Assembly: GCA_030526485.1 (NCBI GenBank)
Contig: JAUNCS010000021.1
Coordinates: 1-34,767 of the forward strand
DNA from: Erysipelotrichaceae bacterium
GTDB lineage: Bacteria > Bacillota_I > Bacilli_A > Erysipelotrichales > Erysipelotrichaceae
DNA: 34,767 bases
Direction: 5' to 3'
The notes beneath the pieces were generated by a model, which saw only the letters and a program-made list of their open reading frames with translations, was not told the DNA's origin and ran no database searches. The position numbers and the translations under genes are program-made. Shown piece by piece: positions 22,782 through 30,717 of this stretch (positions are counted from its first letter, which is position 1; every line of letters begins with the position of its first letter).

Positions 22782-23396
22782 TTATTTAGAATTCTGTTCG
22801 TCGAACATTTTCATATGTTCTTCAGCTAATTTCTTATAAACCTTAGCGTTTTTGTGGTCACCCTTGTTTTCATACATTAAAGAGATTAAGAATTCATTAA
22901 CGCCCCTGTTTTGTGGCTCCATATCTTCCAAATCACTTAACATATCTTCAAGGTATTTATAACCTTTTTCAATATATATGTTGTAGGATTTATCAACTTC
23001 AGCCTTAAGTCTGTCGTTTTTTAAACCCTGAATTTTCTCATACCATTTTTTACATCTGACAGTATCTTTAACTGAAAGATAGTAATTATAAGCCTGTGAA
23101 TAAATCTTTTCCTTATCCTTTTCAGATAATTTATATTTATCCAGCTTTTCCAGATACTTTTCAATATCTACAACGTAGTTTCTTAACATTGCTTCATTTA
23201 ATCTTAAAGTATCAAGGTGAGCTTCTGGGAATAAGAACTTAGTCATCTTATCTTCACATAACTCTTTAAATGCATCGTGATTCTTACTCTGGATAGCTAA
23301 TACAATCTTCTGATACTGAGATTTTTTAAGAAACTTAATTACTAGGGCAATTAATAGTGCAAGTACTACAAATGCCGCAATTACTGTGTATTTCAT
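22782..23396 (-). CDS. Unknown N-terminally anchored helical protein, 204 aa
   Basis: Not recognised. One hydrophobic segment at residues 4-24 (TVIAAFVVLALLIALVIKFL) followed by lysine-rich, all-helical sequence. Tyr/Leu/Ala spacing in the second half (AYNYYLSV, WYEKI, GYKYLEDML, LISLMYENKGDHKNAKVYKKLAEEH) suggests two or three TPR-like hairpins, a protein-binding scaffold on the cytoplasmic face or cell surface. AGTAGGTAATT precedes the ATG. A ten-base-pair hairpin separates it from the PTS operon upstream, so it probably has a separate promoter or low read-through. No enzymatic motif is seen. Confidence 0.72.
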   Translation of the reverse strand: MKYTVIAAFVVLALLIALVIKFLKKSQYQKIVLAIQSKNHDAFKELCEDKMTKFLFPEAHLDTLRLNEAMLRNYVVDIEKYLEKLDKYKLSEKDKEKIYSQAYNYYLSVKDTVRCKKWYEKIQGLKNDRLKAEVDKSYNIYIEKGYKYLEDMLSDLEDMEPQNRGVNEFLISLMYENKGDHKNAKVYKKLAEEHMKMFDEQNSK

Positions 23397-23420
23397 AACA
23401 ATTACCTACTATAGTTTTAA

Positions 23421-23445
23421 AGAGTGCGCGGTTATCGCGCACTCT
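23421..23445. terminator. GC-rich hairpin after the PTS IID gene
   Basis: Ten-base arms AGAGTGCGCG/CGCGCACTCT with a 5-base loop. On the minus strand it is followed by TTTAAAAC, on the plus strand by ATATTTTTT. It probably ends the PTS IIB-IIC-IID transcript. Confidence 0.75.
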
Positions 23446-23488
23446 ATATTTTTTGGAAAGAAAGTGTTTTTTTATTTACACTAAACTC

Positions 23489-24352
23489 TTATGCGTGCCA
23501 AGGAACTGATACTAATGCAGTGTAGTCACCAGCCCAGATACCGAAGATAGCACCAACGATACCCATAACTAGTAATAGACCGATACACTTAGTAGCTGAC
23601 CAGCCTTTTTTCTTGATTAGGAAGTAGCACATTAAAGTAAGAAGTAGAGGGATGAATGCTGGTAAGATACCATTTAATAGACCCTGTACATCGATTGAGC
23701 TTTCACCGTTAGGGATAACCATACCTAATGCAGTACCACCGTAGTTACAAGTTAGAGCACCTACTACGAATACACCTAGCATAGAAGCTGCATGAGTGAA
23801 CTGAGTAGCATGAGCAGTTAATGTACCGATTGCAGATGTACCTAGGTTATAAGACCAGTTCATTAAGAAGAATCTTAGACCCATCTGTACACCGAATACG
23901 ATAATGAAGTATAGGATTGGTCCAATTAATGAACCATCGATAGCCATTTGAGCTGTAATACCAGCTGTGATAGGAACTAGAGTGAACCAGAAGATAGCAT
24001 CACCGATACCACCTAAAGGACCAGCACAAGCAACTCTAACCGCACGGATAGTGTTGATGTCTGACTTAGCCTGTTCTAATGAAAGAACGATACCACATAC
24101 TAGAGTTACTAGGAATGGGTGAGTATTGAAGAATTCTAGGTTATGACCCATTGAAGCTGCTAAGTCTTCTTTGTTTGTATGGATCTTTTCTAGACCTGGA
24201 AGGATACAGTATTCCCAACCAGCTGCCTGCATTCTTTCATAGTTGAAAGATGCCTGAAGCATTAATGATCTCCATACTACCTTGTTAAGAGTTGCTTTAT
24301 CTAACTGAGCAGCAGGAGTAGTGTTTGTATAAGTTGTCATATTAGATGCCAT
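23489..24352 (-). CDS. PTS mannose-family IID component
   Basis: Membrane-associated IID partner of the IIC channel, found only in mannose-family PTS. 287 aa from the ATG at 24352, which has GGAGG eight bases upstream; an earlier in-frame start would lie deeper inside the IIC gene. WRSLMLQASFNYERMQAAGWEY is the conserved start, then CGIVLSLEQAK, RVACAGPLGGIGDAIFWFTLVPI and GMRFFLMNW-like GLRFFLMNWSY, followed by two C-terminal hydrophobic stretches. It overlaps the IIC stop by 11 bases. Best guess for substrate is N-acetylgalactosamine/galactosamine from nearby agaS; mannose, GlcNAc or another amino sugar is possible. Confidence 0.94.
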   Translation of the reverse strand: MASNMTTYTNTTPAAQLDKATLNKVVWRSLMLQASFNYERMQAAGWEYCILPGLEKIHTNKEDLAASMGHNLEFFNTHPFLVTLVCGIVLSLEQAKSDINTIRAVRVACAGPLGGIGDAIFWFTLVPITAGITAQMAIDGSLIGPILYFIIVFGVQMGLRFFLMNWSYNLGTSAIGTLTAHATQFTHAASMLGVFVVGALTCNYGGTALGMVIPNGESSIDVQGLLNGILPAFIPLLLTLMCYFLIKKKGWSATKCIGLLLVMGIVGAIFGIWAGDYTALVSVPWHA

Positions 24353-25124
24353 CTGAAGAGCCTCCTTCACCAATCTTTACATTTAAGTTGTAGTCATAGA
24401 ATGCGATAGCCACACCGATGAATGCAACTAATAATAATGTTGCGCCTGAAGTTGCTGAAATGTTACCAAGAATTGCAGCAGCAGCGAAACCTGCAAGGTA
24501 GATACCCCACATGTCGTTTGCTAACATGATCTTTAGTAGAACAGCGAAACCGACGAATCTCATCATACCACCGGCAACACCAAGGCCACCCATTAACCAA
24601 GAAGCCTTTTCAGATAATGCCTGTAGCTGAGGTGCTAAAGCAGTACCAGCAACAGCTGCTAATACAGCGATAAGAGCGAATAAGCCACCTAATAAGCAGC
24701 AAGAGATAACGTTAACCTGAACGATACCAGCTGGGTTAGCTTCTTCAGCAGCCTTATCAGCCTTAGCCATAAGACCTGACATGATAGTGAATACTAATGT
24801 TACGATGTACTGACCGAAGATAGAGAAAATCATAGCAGCACCTAATGCTTCTTCGATGTTCATCTTAGCAGATACAGCGAATACCATCGCAACTACAGCA
24901 CCGATAACGGCATTTGGAGGCTGAGCACCACCAACTGGCATGTTACCGATCATCATTAATTCGTAAGTACCACCAATTGCTAAACCTGTCTTAACATCAC
25001 CTAAGATAAGACCGATGATAGGACATGCAACCATTGGACGGTATAATGTTTCAGTTAAAGAGAACTGGTCAATTGCAAAGATAAATGTTGCAACTGCCAA
25101 TAACACTACTTGAAATACATTCAT
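24342..25124 (-). CDS. PTS mannose-family IIC component
   Basis: Sugar-translocating channel component, 260 aa, highly hydrophobic. The start FQVVLLAVATFIFAIDQFSL and the motif GTYELMMIGNMPVGGAQPPNAVIG are characteristic of the AgaC/ManY/SorA group. The C-terminus ends in a charged VKIGEGGSSDGI tail whose codons contain the ribosome site for IID, so the two genes are probably coupled. GAAAGG precedes the ATG. Specificity cannot be read from the sequence. Confidence 0.94.
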   Translation of the reverse strand: MNVFQVVLLAVATFIFAIDQFSLTETLYRPMVACPIIGLILGDVKTGLAIGGTYELMMIGNMPVGGAQPPNAVIGAVVAMVFAVSAKMNIEEALGAAMIFSIFGQYIVTLVFTIMSGLMAKADKAAEEANPAGIVQVNVISCCLLGGLFALIAVLAAVAGTALAPQLQALSEKASWLMGGLGVAGGMMRFVGFAVLLKIMLANDMWGIYLAGFAAAAILGNISATSGATLLLVAFIGVAIAFYDYNLNVKIGEGGSSDGI

Positions 25125-25146
25125 TATAGTTTTTTACCTTTCTTGT

Positions 25147-25623
25147 TTATTGAAATAATTTGTTTATGTCTTCTACTGGAGTAGATGGAACTCTCTGAAT
25201 GAATAATTCAACACCTAATTCCTGAAGACGTTTGAATGCTGCAACATCAGCATCATCAACTGCAACAGAAGTAGCAACTTGTCTCTTGCCATCTGCCATA
25301 TGCATGTTACCAATGTTTACAGACTTGATTGGAACGCCGCCTTCAACTAAAGCTAATACATCCTGTGGAGTTTCGCAGATAATTGCGATCATCTGGTTAG
25401 GAGCAGCTTTACCGATAACGGCACAAGTTTTTTCGATTGAGAAAAATCTTGTTTGAGCCTGAGCAGGAGCAGCCATCTTCATTAAGCCCTGACGCATTGT
25501 ATCTGTTGATACAGCATCATTTGCACAAAGAAGTAAGTTAGCGCCTACTGAGCTTGTCCACATTGTCGCAACCTGACCATGGATTAGTCGGTTGTCGATT
25601 CTAGTCAAAACGATGTTTGGCAT
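25147..25623 (-). CDS. PTS mannose-family IIB component
   Basis: Cytoplasmic phosphocarrier that passes phosphate from IIA to the incoming sugar. 158 aa, with the phosphorylated His15 in NRLIHGQV, then LLLCANDAVSTD and the C-terminal VELFIQRVPSTPVEDI. AGAAGG lies upstream of the ATG. It is the first gene of IIB-IIC-IID; the matching IIA is encoded about 3.4 kb away beside agaS, unlike the usual contiguous arrangement. Confidence 0.95.
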   Translation of the reverse strand: MPNIVLTRIDNRLIHGQVATMWTSSVGANLLLCANDAVSTDTMRQGLMKMAAPAQAQTRFFSIEKTCAVIGKAAPNQMIAIICETPQDVLALVEGGVPIKSVNIGNMHMADGKRQVATSVAVDDADVAAFKRLQELGVELFIQRVPSTPVEDINKLFQ

Positions 25624-25677
25624 AAAAAAATTACCTTCTTTCTTCCCAGGAAAACCTTGAGATTTCCTATTACCCTT

Positions 25678-25699
25678 ATTATAGAAGAAAACCCTTTCA
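25678..25699 (-). promoter_or_regulatory. PTS operon promoter -10 box with adjacent cre-like site
   Basis: Perfect TATAAT at 25678-25683 (minus strand) with no recognisable -35, as in activator-dependent promoters. TGAAAGGGTTTTCT (25686-25699) fits 13 of 14 cre consensus positions, missing only the central C, and lies in the spacer. The divergent AraC-type gene starts 190 bases away. Confidence 0.5.
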
Positions 25700-25788
25700 T
25701 GGATTTACATAAATTATCAAATGAGTTGTGTTTTTTAACAAAATTTTCCCAAATTTTTGGCAATAAGTATAAAATATTGCATTTTTTG

Positions 25789-25816
25789 GTGTCATATTTA
25801 TCCTTTTTAGTATAAT
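25789..25816 (+). promoter_or_regulatory. Promoter of the AraC-type regulator gene
   Basis: Perfect TATAAT (25811-25816) with a weak GTGTCA 16 bases upstream (25789-25794). Predicted start near 25823 overlaps the sequence TATACAAATT. Confidence 0.5.
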
Positions 25817-25870
25817 GTATATATACAAATTGGCAATTAAGATAAGAATTGTGTGAGAAAGTGTGATAAT

Positions 25871-27034
25871 ATGTCAGCATTTAACAAGACTACAAACATT
25901 GCATTCCAGAAGTTTGGCGAAGTATATTCCGAGTCAACTTCCAAGGATGAATTCGATGATAATCGTGATTATCTAACCATTAAAGAAAAGACATTGGACT
26001 ATATGTATATAGCCGATGACTATACTTATTTCAGAGTAAAAGAAGGTATAGCCATGCTGGTAGTTACAGATGATATTGATAAGGAACCAGAAACCTTTGT
26101 CATTCATAGAATCTGTAAAATCAAGCCAGGACTTCTATATAACTTTGTTTCCATTACCGATGAATCAATAATGGAGATTAATACGCAAAAGCCTTTTTCA
26201 AGGGTTAAGTTACAAAAACCATTTGTCTTTTACCCCTACTCTTCATCTTTGACTGTTAATCAGATCCTGGGTGACTACTACGTGGTAAGAGGTCCAAACT
26301 ACGACTATCCGGGTGAGGCTCATAACTATTGGGAAATCACTTATATTGATGATGGTGAATTGTATACCAATATCGATGGTGTTGAGTATATCTTAAAGCC
26401 TCAGGAAGTAATATTCTATGCTCCCGGCCAAAGGCATACCCAAAGAACCAAGACCACCTGTTCTTATCTGACCGTCGTCTTTGATATGAGGATTGGCGTA
26501 ACCGATGCCAATGTCTTAATTAATAAAGTAATTAAAGTTGGCCAGAAACAGGGAGATATCTTATCTTTCTTTTCTAAGTCCAGCCAGCATAAAGGTCCTT
26601 TTTTGGCCAATTTATTAACGACAAGTGTTCAGATGTTTGTGGTAAGTATTCTTTACCACATCCATGAAAAACAGTCTGAGCAGCCAATGAACACCATGAT
26701 GCAACATAAGTATCAAAGTAAGCTCTTAGGTGAAATCCTTCTTTATATACAGGAAAATATCTACAATGTCATTACTGTTGAAGATATCTGTATGAAGTTC
26801 TCAATGTCGAGATCTTCCTTGCAGGCTCTATTCAATGACAATCTGGATGTTTCACCTAAACAGTATATCTCAGAGCTTAAATTCTCTAAGGCTAAGCAGA
26901 TGATTAAAGAATCTACTTATTCAATATCTGAGATATCGAGAATCTGTGGTTTCTCTTCTATTCATTACTTTTCAAGGAAGTTTAAGGAAAAGTATGGTGT
27001 AACCCCTACTTCATACGCTAAATCAATTGGATAA
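25871..27034 (+). CDS. AraC-family transcriptional regulator
   Basis: 387 aa from the ATG at 25871; a GTG 18 bases earlier is also possible, and neither start has a strong ribosome site. There is an unassigned N-terminal region of about 135 residues, a cupin-like sugar-sensing part (YDYPGEAHNYWEITYIDDGE, then EVIFYAPGQRHTQRT), and a C-terminal pair of helix-turn-helix motifs (ITVEDICMKFSMSRSSLQAL and ISEISRICGFSSIHYFSRKF, ending YGVTPTSYAKS). It is divergent from the PTS operon, whose promoter lacks a good -35, so it is the natural candidate activator of IIB-IIC-IID. The extra N-terminal region is unusual in length for the family. Confidence 0.9.
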   Translation: MSAFNKTTNIAFQKFGEVYSESTSKDEFDDNRDYLTIKEKTLDYMYIADDYTYFRVKEGIAMLVVTDDIDKEPETFVIHRICKIKPGLLYNFVSITDESIMEINTQKPFSRVKLQKPFVFYPYSSSLTVNQILGDYYVVRGPNYDYPGEAHNYWEITYIDDGELYTNIDGVEYILKPQEVIFYAPGQRHTQRTKTTCSYLTVVFDMRIGVTDANVLINKVIKVGQKQGDILSFFSKSSQHKGPFLANLLTTSVQMFVVSILYHIHEKQSEQPMNTMMQHKYQSKLLGEILLYIQENIYNVITVEDICMKFSMSRSSLQALFNDNLDVSPKQYISELKFSKAKQMIKESTYSISEISRICGFSSIHYFSRKFKEKYGVTPTSYAKSIG

Positions 27035-27038
27035 GATA

Positions 27039-27066
27039 AAAATCACCTCGCGGTGATTTTTCTTTT
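27039..27066. terminator. Terminator of the AraC-type gene, probably bidirectional
   Basis: AAAATCACC/GGTGATTTT arms with a 4-base loop, followed by TTCTTTT on the plus strand and TTTATC on the minus strand, where the ABC permease gene ends. Confidence 0.85.
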
Positions 27067-27673
27067 AGAATTCTTTGTTTTCCAGTATTTTTATGCTTAC
27101 CGTATACAGAAGATATAAAGCAGCAAGCATTATTGCGGTGATTACTAAAGCAATTAAAAGTGGTGATGCCAAAGCTTCTTCAATAATACCATAGATAATA
27201 CCAGAAAGAGTCATAACTACTATCATACAGATGATATTAACCATTCTTGATTTTTCCTGAGGAAACTTCAGTCTTAAAGGAATCTGTATACAAGATAAGA
27301 CATAGGCTATTGGTAACAGTATCACTGATTCAAATACTGTCAATAAATCAAGTTTTTTAGTCACCAGCATAATCACAATGCTTGCAATGACACCAAACAG
27401 ATAGCCAAATAACGATAAGGCAAAGACAAAAATGAACTTTTCCTTTACATAATCTTTCTTGGTGCAAGGAAGACACAGAATAAATGGCATACCATTATCA
27501 AAGTCGTCATAACTTAAAGTACCGATGGCAGTAATAGCTGCCATATATGTCATAAACATGATTGTGGTATATGAAGAAATCTGATTCATACAGATGCAGA
27601 TAAGCACCATGACGAGCAGTGTATTCTTACTCTTAAGAATAATTTCCAAGTCTTTTCTAAATAAGCCCTTCAT
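27065..27673 (-). CDS. ABC-2 type permease of a GntR-linked exporter cassette
   Basis: 202 aa with about six hydrophobic segments and a cytoplasmic N-terminus (MKGLFRKDLEIILKSKNTL). The sequence DDFDNGMPFILCLPCTKKDYVKEKFIF is typical of ABC-2 membrane proteins (YtrC/ABC2_membrane_5-like) next to YtrA-type regulators. It starts one base after the ATPase gene. The exported substrate is unknown. Confidence 0.82.
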   Translation of the reverse strand: MKGLFRKDLEIILKSKNTLLVMVLICICMNQISSYTTIMFMTYMAAITAIGTLSYDDFDNGMPFILCLPCTKKDYVKEKFIFVFALSLFGYLFGVIASIVIMLVTKKLDLLTVFESVILLPIAYVLSCIQIPLRLKFPQEKSRMVNIICMIVVMTLSGIIYGIIEEALASPLLIALVITAIMLAALYLLYTVSIKILENKEF

Positions 27674-27674
27674 G

Positions 27675-28520
27675 CTATTCTCCCTTCACCATCATGTAGA
27701 TGATATTGTCGATACCACCCTGTTCAACCACACAATCCTTATAGTTATCGATATAGTATTGCTTATCGCTTACCAGCAGCATATAGCCATAATCTTCCTT
27801 CTTGGTCTTGATTAAAGCCCTTAAATCCATAGAAGCATATAATTCATCACTGACCTTGATAATGCCATAATTCGAAAGTAAGACATCGCTATCTTCATGC
27901 AAGATAATTCTTCCATCATCAATCATAAAGATCTCATCGCACAAATGTTCCAGATCACTGGCAATATGTGAACTGATAAGAATAGTATTATCCTCATCCT
28001 TTGCCATATACTCTCTTAACATTTCCAGTATTTCTTCTCTGGCAATGACATCCAGTCCCAGTGTTGGCTCATCCAATAGTAATAGCTTAGCATTATGAGA
28101 AAGAGCACAAAGCATCTTTAATTTAGCTCTCATACCAAAAGAGAAGTCTTTAATGGCCTTATCCACTGGCAAGCCAAACTGTTTAACTTTTTCATTGAAA
28201 TAGTCTTCATCAAATTCTTCATAGCTGGCCCTTAAGATATTTCGAATATCCTTAATATTCAAATAAGAACCAAAGAAAGAATCAGCCAGTATAACGCCAA
28301 TCTTTGCCTTATCTTCATTACTTAGCTGTTTGGCGTCTTGATCAAAAACTTTGATATCACCGCCGTCCAGCTTAATTAAATTTAAAATAGCTTTGTAGAT
28401 GGTTGACTTACCGGCACCATTCTTGCCAATAAGACCAGTAATGCTTCCCTTTTTGATATTCATGGAAACCTTTAAGTCGAAACCATGATACTTCTTTTCG
28501 ACATTGTTTAATCTAATCAT
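27675..28520 (-). CDS. ABC transporter ATPase of the GntR-linked cassette
   Basis: 281 aa. Walker A GKNGAGKST at about 33-41, degenerate signature DFSFGMRAKLKMLCAL, Walker B LLLLDEPTLGLD, and H-loop ILISSHIASDL. The C-terminal 80 residues are variable. The ATG overlaps the GntR gene end by four bases (ATGA). In relatives such as ytrB the cassette responds to cell-wall-active antibiotics; that is an analogy, not seen here. Confidence 0.92.
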   Translation of the reverse strand: MIRLNNVEKKYHGFDLKVSMNIKKGSITGLIGKNGAGKSTIYKAILNLIKLDGGDIKVFDQDAKQLSNEDKAKIGVILADSFFGSYLNIKDIRNILRASYEEFDEDYFNEKVKQFGLPVDKAIKDFSFGMRAKLKMLCALSHNAKLLLLDEPTLGLDVIAREEILEMLREYMAKDEDNTILISSHIASDLEHLCDEIFMIDDGRIILHEDSDVLLSNYGIIKVSDELYASMDLRALIKTKKEDYGYMLLVSDKQYYIDNYKDCVVEQGGIDNIIYMMVKGE

Positions 28521-28891
28521 TTTTCCTCCATGATAAGTTCAAAAATATCCCTAATTTCTTCCTTGCTTAAGCCCCTTCTAAGAGCCTTAGAAACAAGTTC
28601 CTCCATATCGTTCTCAATCTCAACCTTTAAATGCTCACTTAGCATCTGTCCGTTGATAGCCTTGATATAGCTGCCCTTTCCATGAACCGTTTCAATATAA
28701 CCTTCACTTTCCAGATAGTCATAAGCCTTCTTTACAGTTAAAGCCGATATCTTTAATTCATTTGCCAGGCTTCTCACTGAAGGCAAGGGATCGTTTTCCT
28801 TTAGTATTTCCTTAGACACCATCTTCTTAATCTGATCAGTGATTTGTTCATAGATGGGTGTCATTGATGTGTTATTAACAATAATTTTCAT
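28517..28891 (-). CDS. GntR-family regulator, YtrA type
   Basis: 124 aa: a winged helix-turn-helix (PIYEQITDQIKKMVSKEIL, LPSVRSLANELKISALTVKKAYDYLESEGYIETVHGKGSYI) plus a short C-terminal helix pair, with no large effector domain, which defines the YtrA subfamily. It heads the three-gene operon with the ABC exporter and probably represses it. GAGGT lies five bases before the ATG, close to the predicted transcript start. Confidence 0.92.
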   Translation of the reverse strand: MKIIVNNTSMTPIYEQITDQIKKMVSKEILKENDPLPSVRSLANELKISALTVKKAYDYLESEGYIETVHGKGSYIKAINGQMLSEHLKVEIENDMEELVSKALRRGLSKEEIRDIFELIMEEK

Positions 28892-28906
28892 AGGTACCTC
28901 ATAAAC

Positions 28907-28935
28907 ACTATATAACAGTATATAACAGTAGTCAA
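28907..28935 (-). promoter_or_regulatory. Promoter and likely operator of the GntR/ABC operon
   Basis: TTGACT (28930-28935) and TATAGT (28907-28912) on the minus strand with a 17-base spacer. Two exact tandem copies of TATAACAGTA (28911-28930, plus strand) fill the spacer, placing a probable GntR site between -35 and -10. Confidence 0.7.
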
Positions 28936-28943
28936 CAGGACAT

Positions 28944-28970
28944 AAAAAAAAGAGATTACCGAAGTAATCC
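28944..28970 (-). terminator. Terminator of the agaS-IIA operon
   Basis: GATTAC-TTCG-GTAATC stem (28953-28968) with a UUCG tetraloop, extended by further pairs, then TTTTTTTT on the minus strand. Confidence 0.9.
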
Positions 28971-28995
28971 CTTTTAGAAGTTTGTTTATAAGTTA

Positions 28996-29427
28996 TTAGA
29001 TGCCGTCTTCGCCATCAGCTGGACCATCATCGATAGTAGGCATAACAAACTCCTGTACGCCATCCTTACCTGTAGCTAATGCTGAAGAAACAAGCATTTC
29101 TACATCATTGATGAAAGTTCTGCCCATTGCGATTTCACAAAGCATTGGTAAGTTAGTACCAGCTAAAACCTTAACGTTAGGAATGCCAGCAGAAACTAAT
29201 GCTGCAGTTCTGAATGGTGAACCTCCAGCTAAGTCAGAGAATACTAGAATGCCTTCACAATCTTTAAGAGTTTCAAAAGCAGCCTTTAAATCAGCTTCTA
29301 ACTTATCTGTACCGTTACCATCAAAGTCAACAGCTACATAGTTTTCCTGTGGACCAGCGATTAGATCGATTGAACTAGTTAAACCAGTTGCGAAATGGCC
29401 GTGGCCTGTTACGATTAAACCTACCAT
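28996..29427 (-). CDS. PTS mannose-family IIA component
   Basis: Takes phosphate from HPr and passes it to IIB. 143 aa; His9 in IVTGHGHFATG is the expected phosphorylated residue, and LVFSDLAGGSPFRTAA and LAGTNLPMLCEIA are typical later motifs. The C-terminal FVMPTIDDGPADGEDGI is an acidic tail longer than in short IIA proteins. It starts four bases after the agaS stop with GAGAGG upstream, forming a two-gene operon. It is probably the IIA for the IIB-IIC-IID set at 23489-25623, since no other IIA is in the window. Confidence 0.93.
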   Translation of the reverse strand: MVGLIVTGHGHFATGLTSSIDLIAGPQENYVAVDFDGNGTDKLEADLKAAFETLKDCEGILVFSDLAGGSPFRTAALVSAGIPNVKVLAGTNLPMLCEIAMGRTFINDVEMLVSSALATGKDGVQEFVMPTIDDGPADGEDGI

Positions 29428-29431
29428 TAGA

Positions 29432-30616
29432 TTAGCCTCTCATTTCTCTTGAGTATGGGTAAATGTTAACACCCTTAACTACTCTGTTTACCTTGCCTGA
29501 TGGACATGGTGTATCAGGTCTAACGCCTGTCTTGATTGACTTTAATAGAGCGAAAGTCTGACCAACGTTAACGAACTGGATACCTAAGAATACATTGTCG
29601 TATCTGTTCTTGTTGTCAAATGAAATGAAGTAGTCAGCATATTCCTTAGCTTCTGGATCATCATAAGAAGAAACTACTACTAGCTTGTTACCAGCTCTTT
29701 CGCCAGCCATTTCCTTAACGATGTCTAAGTCATACTTTCTTGTGTATGGATCATCTGATAGATAGATTACATCTAATGAACCAGGGCAGATAACTGACTT
29801 AGGACCATGTCTGAAGCCCATAGTTGTATCATAAGTAGTCATGATACCACCAGCAGTTAATTCACAAAGCTTTAATGCTGATTCCTGAGAAACACCCTTT
29901 AAGCAGTTAGAACCTAAGTAAACGATTCTAGTGAAATCGAATTCATCAACGATCTTTTCAACTGTGTGGTAACCGTTGTCAGCGAACTTAGCAGTCTGTT
30001 CAGCGATTTCCTTGATAACTGGTTCATACTTATCTAAGTCATCAATTAAGAATGAAAGAACTGTAGCTAAGTACATGTTTGTATATGAAGAAGTCATAGC
30101 GAATGACTGGTCATGAGTTTCTGGAGTTAGGTTGATAGCGTAGCAGTTATCCTTACCTTCAGCGAACTTAGAAAGAGCGCCTTCATTGTTACAAGTAACG
30201 AATAAGTGATAGATGTTGTCACATACTACGTTTGCAGCTTCTACAGCAGCTACTGATTCTGGAGAGTTACCAGATCTACCAAAAGAGATTAATAGAGTTG
30301 GCTTAGTTCTAGATAGGAAGTCTTCAGGATAAGCAACGATATCAGTTGTAGCGTAAGACTTTACCTTGTAATCCATTAAAGGTGAAAGGAATGGGAATGT
30401 TGAGTTACCAACGAATTCAGATGTACCTGCACCTGTTAATACGATATCGAAATCTGGCTGAGAAGTCACCTTGCTGATGAAAGCCTTGATAGCAGCACCT
30501 TCTGCCTTGATCTGATTGAATGTTTTTAACCATGTTTCTGGTTGCTGGTGGATTTCTTTAGATGTTAAGTGAGCACCTACTTCAGTCCACTGTTCTAATG
30601 TTCTATTGAATACCAT
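29432..30616 (-). CDS. agaS: AgaS-type SIS-domain sugar-phosphate deaminase/isomerase
   Basis: AgaS converts galactosamine-6-phosphate to tagatose-6-phosphate with release of ammonia. 394 aa with two SIS domains: DIVLTGAGTSEFVGNSTFPFL and LISFGRSGNSPESVAA in the first, VYLGSNCLKGVSQESALKLCEL and TTMGFRHGPKSVI in the second. It ends with IYPYSREMRG. AGAGGAAA lies 11 bases before the ATG. It is the first gene of an operon with IIA. The other SIS possibility, a GlmS-like isomerase domain, is less likely because there is no glutaminase domain and AgaS-specific motifs are intact. Confidence 0.9.
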   Translation of the reverse strand: MVFNRTLEQWTEVGAHLTSKEIHQQPETWLKTFNQIKAEGAAIKAFISKVTSQPDFDIVLTGAGTSEFVGNSTFPFLSPLMDYKVKSYATTDIVAYPEDFLSRTKPTLLISFGRSGNSPESVAAVEAANVVCDNIYHLFVTCNNEGALSKFAEGKDNCYAINLTPETHDQSFAMTSSYTNMYLATVLSFLIDDLDKYEPVIKEIAEQTAKFADNGYHTVEKIVDEFDFTRIVYLGSNCLKGVSQESALKLCELTAGGIMTTYDTTMGFRHGPKSVICPGSLDVIYLSDDPYTRKYDLDIVKEMAGERAGNKLVVVSSYDDPEAKEYADYFISFDNKNRYDNVFLGIQFVNVGQTFALLKSIKTGVRPDTPCPSGKVNRVVKGVNIYPYSREMRG

Positions 30617-30685
30617 TTTTGAAATTTCCTCTCTTTCGTTTTTATTTTAACAATTTAACATTTTTTGAATATTCAATTATTAAAA

Positions 30686-30713
30686 AGTATAAATTCTAAA
30701 ATAAATCATACAA
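30686..30713 (-). promoter_or_regulatory. Candidate promoter of agaS-IIA
   Basis: TATACT (30686-30691) with weak TTGTAT 16 bases upstream (30708-30713) on the minus strand, about 70 bases before agaS. Confidence 0.4.
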
Positions 30714-30717
30714 CTAG

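Noticed and set aside
25624-25870. Sigma-54 type promoter for the PTS operon
   Set aside because: No GG-N10-GC pair with the -24/-12 consensus found, and the local regulator is AraC type instead of LevR type.
25605-25880. 91-codon minus-strand open frame over the PTS/AraC spacer
   Set aside because: It spans two promoters, has no ribosome site and a product with no family-like pattern.
29000-29341. 113-codon plus-strand open frame inside the PTS IIA gene
   Set aside because: Mirror of the IIA codons, low-complexity Ser/Ala/Pro product, no ribosome site.
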